From assembly GCF_932526225.1 (NCBI RefSeq), contig NC_064048.1, positions 2,309,597 through 2,373,596 of the forward strand: DNA of 64,000 bases, given 5' to 3'. This document shows positions 59,670 through 64,000 of this stretch, in pieces. The notes below the pieces were generated by a model. That model was not told the DNA's origin. It made no database searches and saw nothing but the letters and a program-made list of their open reading frames with translations. The DNA is from Nematostella vectensis (lineage: Eukaryota > Cnidaria > Anthozoa > Actiniaria > Edwardsiidae). How positions within the stretch are numbered: the stretch's first letter is position 1; each line of letters starts with the position of its first letter. The position numbers and the translations under genes are program-made.

Positions 59670-60900
59670 ATTTAGATAATCAATATGTTAATGATAATAG
59701 TATCATTAAGGAAACCAAGGTTACGATACCCATGGTTCATTGCGTTGGTGGACATCTTTGAAACCATAGAAATGAGAGAAAGGAGAAGACGTATCCTCTC
59801 TTCTTTATCTTCTCTCCCGTCCCCGTCCCCCTCCCCCTTCCCCCGCCCCCTTCCCCCTCCCCCTTCGCCTTCCTTGTTCCACCTCGTTCTCATGCCAGAG
59901 ACCTCGACGCCCTGGGTTTCCGAGGATGGGCAAGATGCGTATTTCAACGTATCTGCCTTTTGAATTTTTATTTGGTTTTGTACTCGCTCATCTCCCGCCC
60001 GTCGCCGTGTATCTTAAGGTCTCTGATATTCCTCCAAGGGTAATGTGACGTAGAACAATTTAAAGAAGGAAAAACAGAAATTTATTCGCACTTACGCATC
60101 CCTATAAAAATACGTACGTAGAACGTAACACGAATGTAAATTTTATTTGTAAGCAAACTCTTCAACCTTATTGTACGTGTAATGATTATTACAAGAAAAT
60201 AAAAACAAGTAAGGGATATTTAACGTTGTCATTTGTTATTAGATGTTATTAGATGTGCATCTAATATCAGTGTTATTAGATGTTGAAGCTACCACTGTTT
60301 ATACCAAACTCTTTCAGATGCGACTGGTATCCGGCCAACTCGCCGCCAGCACCATCCGCCAACTCTCCAAAGGAGTGACGAGTTGGTTGTGGCGAGTTGA
60401 CGGAAAATCATACACTTTATTGTTCACACAGACTTTGTGGCCGTTGTTATATTCTACACATCTTGTTGTTAAGTGTATTGTTATTTGGTGAACATGTTGT
60501 TGTTGTTGAGTGTATCGTTTAATGTTTTACATGTTGCTTTTGTTGTTTATTGTTATATGTTTCACATGTTGTTGATGTTTAGTGTATTGTTGTCGTAGAG
60601 TAAAAGTGCTTTTAGTAATTGTAAGCTAGCGCCAGGATTGCCGCGAGGACGAAGGCGAGTGGGGTTTGGTGACGAGTAGCCAGACTAGTGCCTGTGAACA
60701 GAGGAAAAATCAAGAATATTCCTTGTTAGCTAGATAAATAAATACACAAAAACTTGAGATCTCGAACCATAACATCGATAAGATTCATCAAACACTGGTA
60801 TTCAACTCAAAATTTCTTCTTAGTTTTAGGTGAATCTATTTAATGCTTTGTTACAAGATCCTGACCTTGTGACTTCATGGCACTGCAGTACAACGTGACA
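59670..60900. other. 3' flank with CCCCTTCC-rich tract
   Basis: 59815-59870 is a pyrimidine tract of CCCCGTCCCCCTCCCCCTTC type. A solitary end of the CAAAAACTGG foldback family lies at 60791-60830. No gene is supported. Confidence 0.5.
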
Positions 60901-61019
60901 CGTTATCACTTGACATTGTACTCTTGCGCATTGCGTCACGTGTTATTGTATGATGGGGTGTTTCATTGCTATTTGGTTATGACCTGCATTTGCGTGACGA
61001 AAGTTTTTGCTTGAAAGTG

Positions 61020-62130
61020 CTGTAATGTAACTTTGCTTAACTGTAATTGCGTGACAGTTAAACTGCGTGAATATGCTATAGTATGATGGTGTTATTGCGT
61101 GATTCTGCTGTCGCGTAATTGCACTATTGCGTGACTTTGCTATCGCGTGACTGTGTTATCGCGTGACTGTGCTATTGCGTGACGGTACTATCGCGTAACT
61201 GTGCTATCGCGTGACTGTGCTATTGCATCAAAATGTTCTCATATGTAACTGTGCTTTCACTGACTGTGCTATTGCGTGACAGCTATTACGTGACTGTGGT
61301 TTCATGTAACTGTGCTTTAGCGTGACTGTGCTGCCACGTGACTTTGCTATCGCGTGACTTTGCTATTGTGTGATGGTGGTCGATGCGATGGTGCTTTCGC
61401 GTGACGCGCTATTGCGTGACTTTGCTATCGCATGACTGTGCTATTGCGTGACTGTGCTATCGCGTGACTGTGTTATCGCGTGACTGTGCTATTGCGTGAC
61501 GGTACTATCGCGTAACTGTGCTATCGCGTGACTGTGCTATTGCATCAAAATGTTCTCATATGTAACTGTGCTTTCACTGACTGTGCTATTGCGTGACAGC
61601 TATTACGTGACTGTGGTTTCATGTAACTGTGCTTTAGCGTGACTGTGCTGCCACGTGACTTTGCTATCGCGTGACTTTGCTATTGTGTGATGGTGGTCGA
61701 TGCGATGGTGCTTTCGCGTGACGCGCTATTGCGTGACTTTGCTATCGCATGACTGTGCTATTGCGTGACTGTGCTATCGCGTGACTGTGCTATCGCGTGA
61801 CTGTGCTATCGCGTGACTGTGCTATTGTGTGACTGTGCTATCGCGTGACTGTGATATTGCTTAAAAGTGTACTTATATGACTGTTATTGCGTGACTATGC
61901 TATTGTGTTATTGTGATCGATGGTGCTATTGGGTGACGGTGTTATCGCGTGACTGTGCTATTGCGTGACAGCCATTGGGTGACTGCTTTCATGCATCTGT
62001 GCTAGAGCACGACTGTGCTACCACGTGACTTTGCTTTCGTGTGACTTTGCTATTGTGTGATGTTGATCGATGGTGCTGTCGCGTGACACGCTATCGCGTG
62101 ACTGTGCTGTTGCGTGACTCAGTGTGCTCT
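61020..62130. repeat. ~16-18 bp minisatellite with 317-bp higher-order duplication
   Basis: Basic units are variants of GCGTGACTGTGCTATC. Positions about 61131-61447 and 61448-61764 are two apparently identical 317-bp blocks, each with the same order of variants, so a block duplication occurred recently. Confidence 0.93.
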
Positions 62131-62289
62131 TCACCTTTCTGTATTGTGAACTTGATCTGACTCGGCAACTCACATGTACGTTCTACAAGCCAAGAAAATA
62201 CAAAAACATGATTAATTTAAAAATTCACTGAGCGCTAAACATGAAAGCGTTTGTTGGGTCACGTTCTCCCCGCCGTCGCCGTCGTAGTT

Positions 62290-63432
62290 CTATAACCCTA
62301 TTCAGACCGGGCTTTTTGGGGCTTCCTCTGACCGGGGGAAGGGGAGGGGGGCTCTTTCTCCCCATCCGTAACTTTTAAACCATTGGAGCTATTGTGACCA
62401 AATTTTCAAAGAATCATTATCTTACAAAGAGGAAGAAAATGGTGTATTGTGTTCGAAACCTTTGCAAATAACATCCAAAATCCAAATAAGTTATCATAGT
62501 CAGTTTATATTTAAGAAGTGATCGATATTCTTCAAAAAAATGTATTTGTGACGTCACGATGACGTCACTTAAGTGAGCAGAAACAGGCAATATTTCCGTT
62601 TATTTTATATATGTATTTCTGTATGTCTTTTTTCGATAATCTTATTATCTTGCAGTTGACATATATTATCAGTGACACTGTTTCTATGACAACAATATAT
62701 GGCATCTGCGACGTCAGTGATTGGCATGGTACCTTTAATATAGCATAAGTTTGCGAATGGACTCTTAATTAAAGTAATAATTTAAATGTCTTTTCCAAAA
62801 ATGTTTTTTTCCAATTTCTATTTACAATAGAGGAATATAAAAAGCATTTTGCCAAATTTAGATGTTAGTTTAAAAAAAAAATCAGTGATTTTTAGCTAAT
62901 TATGTGACATCAGCATTCGCCATTTTTGATCCGCCATCTTGGATTTAATGAAAGTTATTTACTTTAATCAATAAAAACTGGGTAGCAAATTCTAAAGCTT
63001 TTCGACAATATTTAATCTTCGTTTCAAGTTATATTAACGATTTCAGGTGGATATGAACGTTTTTTGCTATTTTTACAAGCAATATTTCTAGAAGATCAAA
63101 AATTGACAAAAAAAAACACCACCCCTCCCCCCTAAAATAGAGATGTTTTTATCGAATCTTGGTATAAAAGCTTTATATGACATGGAATTACGTTGAGCAC
63201 GTCGTATCAATAGTTGATCGACTTAAAGCGGTTTGCCTACTTTTCATGTTTCAAAACTTGGTTGCTATGGTTACCAGGGTACACATATCGAAATTTTGTT
63301 TACACCAAACTGATCCCAGATAAATTTTAGAAAAAGTCATCAAATTTCAACGCTCTAGCTCTAATAGTTCAAAAATTATTACAGCTCAAAAGTGCTGCCT
63401 CAAAAGCCCCCACCCCCCATGAATAGGGTTAA
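62290..63432. mobile_element. Possible 1.14-kb element with inverted ends TAACCCTATTCA
   Basis: The left end (TAACCCTATTCAGACC) and the right end (complement of TAACCCTATTCATGGG) match over 12 bp, then share G-rich and GGGGCTT-like segments. The interior is AT-rich, without a protein, and holds two adjacent TGACGTCA sites near 62550-62570. Confidence 0.5.
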
Positions 63433-63434
63433 CA

Positions 63435-64000
63435 CACCTTTGTTATTGTTTTTATCTAATTGGATGGCGCATCATGCGAAAAAGACATCTAAAAACAAAG
63501 TTTAATACTTTATTTACTCAATCCAATTAAAAATATCGCATTGTCTTCCCCAAATCGGCCGATGGATATAAATGCTTTTTCACACTTGGTACTTTGCTAG
63601 AATGACAAAATGACAGCTGACGAGCCTGTTTAAGTTCCTTAAGAGCCACGGCGCCCGTCGGACTAAAAGGGGTGGGCAATTAAGATTACCTGTACATGCG
63701 CAGTTTGTCGTCGAGAAATACACCGCCAGATAGACAGGCTCGCACAAAGTCGCGTTTTTACCTAAAACAAATACAAGTTCTCAGAAATGTTAAATGATGC
63801 TTATTTAGGGCCAAAATAGCTGTTTCCATGCTATGAAAAATTTAACTAGTGTGTCTACCTCGGATAAGTTATCGCTTGTTTTTATATAATTTAAGTTATA
63901 AATAATAAAAAGTATACGTGTTGTTTGTTTAGAATAAAATACCCTTTATTCAACTACTAGAAATTCAAACTTAACTATTTCTACTAAAATATCAATGAAA
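63435..64000. other. Right edge; one doubtful minus-strand exon at 63761-63690
   Basis: The 72-bp segment has an acceptor TTGTTTTAG and donor ACAG/GTAATC on the minus strand and is open in two frames, one reading ATLCEPVYLAVYFSTTNCAC. No neighbour exon is seen, so it is only a lead. Confidence 0.25.

Overview
The window reads as nuclear DNA of an invertebrate animal, most likely an anthozoan cnidarian such as a sea anemone. This is inferred from its AT-rich, intron-split genes with GT/AG splice sites, invertebrate-type gene families, many small foldback elements, very long simple repeats and long homopolymer G/C runs. No bacterial or viral gene set is present and no database was consulted, so the species is not proven.

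Layout. 0.4-1.7 kb (minus): middle exons of a CREB3/OASIS-type bZIP transcription factor that continues past the left edge, with two possible further exons near 2.8-2.9 and 5.8 kb. 6.9-10.6 kb (minus): a type-B carboxylesterase/cholinesterase-family gene in three recognised exons, lacking its first coding exon(s). 13.7-14.8 kb (minus): a single-exon class A GPCR. 15-34 kb: a gene desert with dispersed repeats, hairpins and a Mutator-like non-autonomous transposon at 24.56-26.55 kb. 34.5-59.1 kb (plus): three tandem synaptotagmin paralogues in one orientation at 34.5-38.2, 42.0-44.4 and 52.5-59.1 kb. 59-64 kb: minisatellites and a 1.1 kb element, with one doubtful exon at the right edge.

Synaptotagmins are membrane-anchored C2A-C2B proteins of regulated exocytosis. 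The rightmost copy keeps nearly all calcium ligands, a Cys-rich juxtamembrane cluster and the polybasic C2B strand. The two left copies have lost many calcium ligands, so the array looks like one calcium sensor plus two diverged, probably calcium-independent copies. All three share the phase-1 intron in C2B loop 1 and the phase-0 intron at the C2B start. A fragment of the middle copy's C2B exon was duplicated about 1.8 kb downstream and is now a dead exon.

The most unusual theme is that several tandem repeats start exactly on gene-processing signals. The 41-bp array at 1-410 carries the 5' splice site of the bZIP exon; a ~38-bp array at 36.14-36.59 kb carries the 5' splice site of the first synaptotagmin; three to four copies of that same exon's 3' splice site lie at 35.18-35.83 kb; and an array at 59.1-59.66 kb starts on the last codons and stop of the third synaptotagmin. 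Other notable items are an 86-bp-arm near-perfect hairpin, a pre-miRNA-sized hairpin, several MITE families, and a 17-bp minisatellite that is open in all three forward frames.
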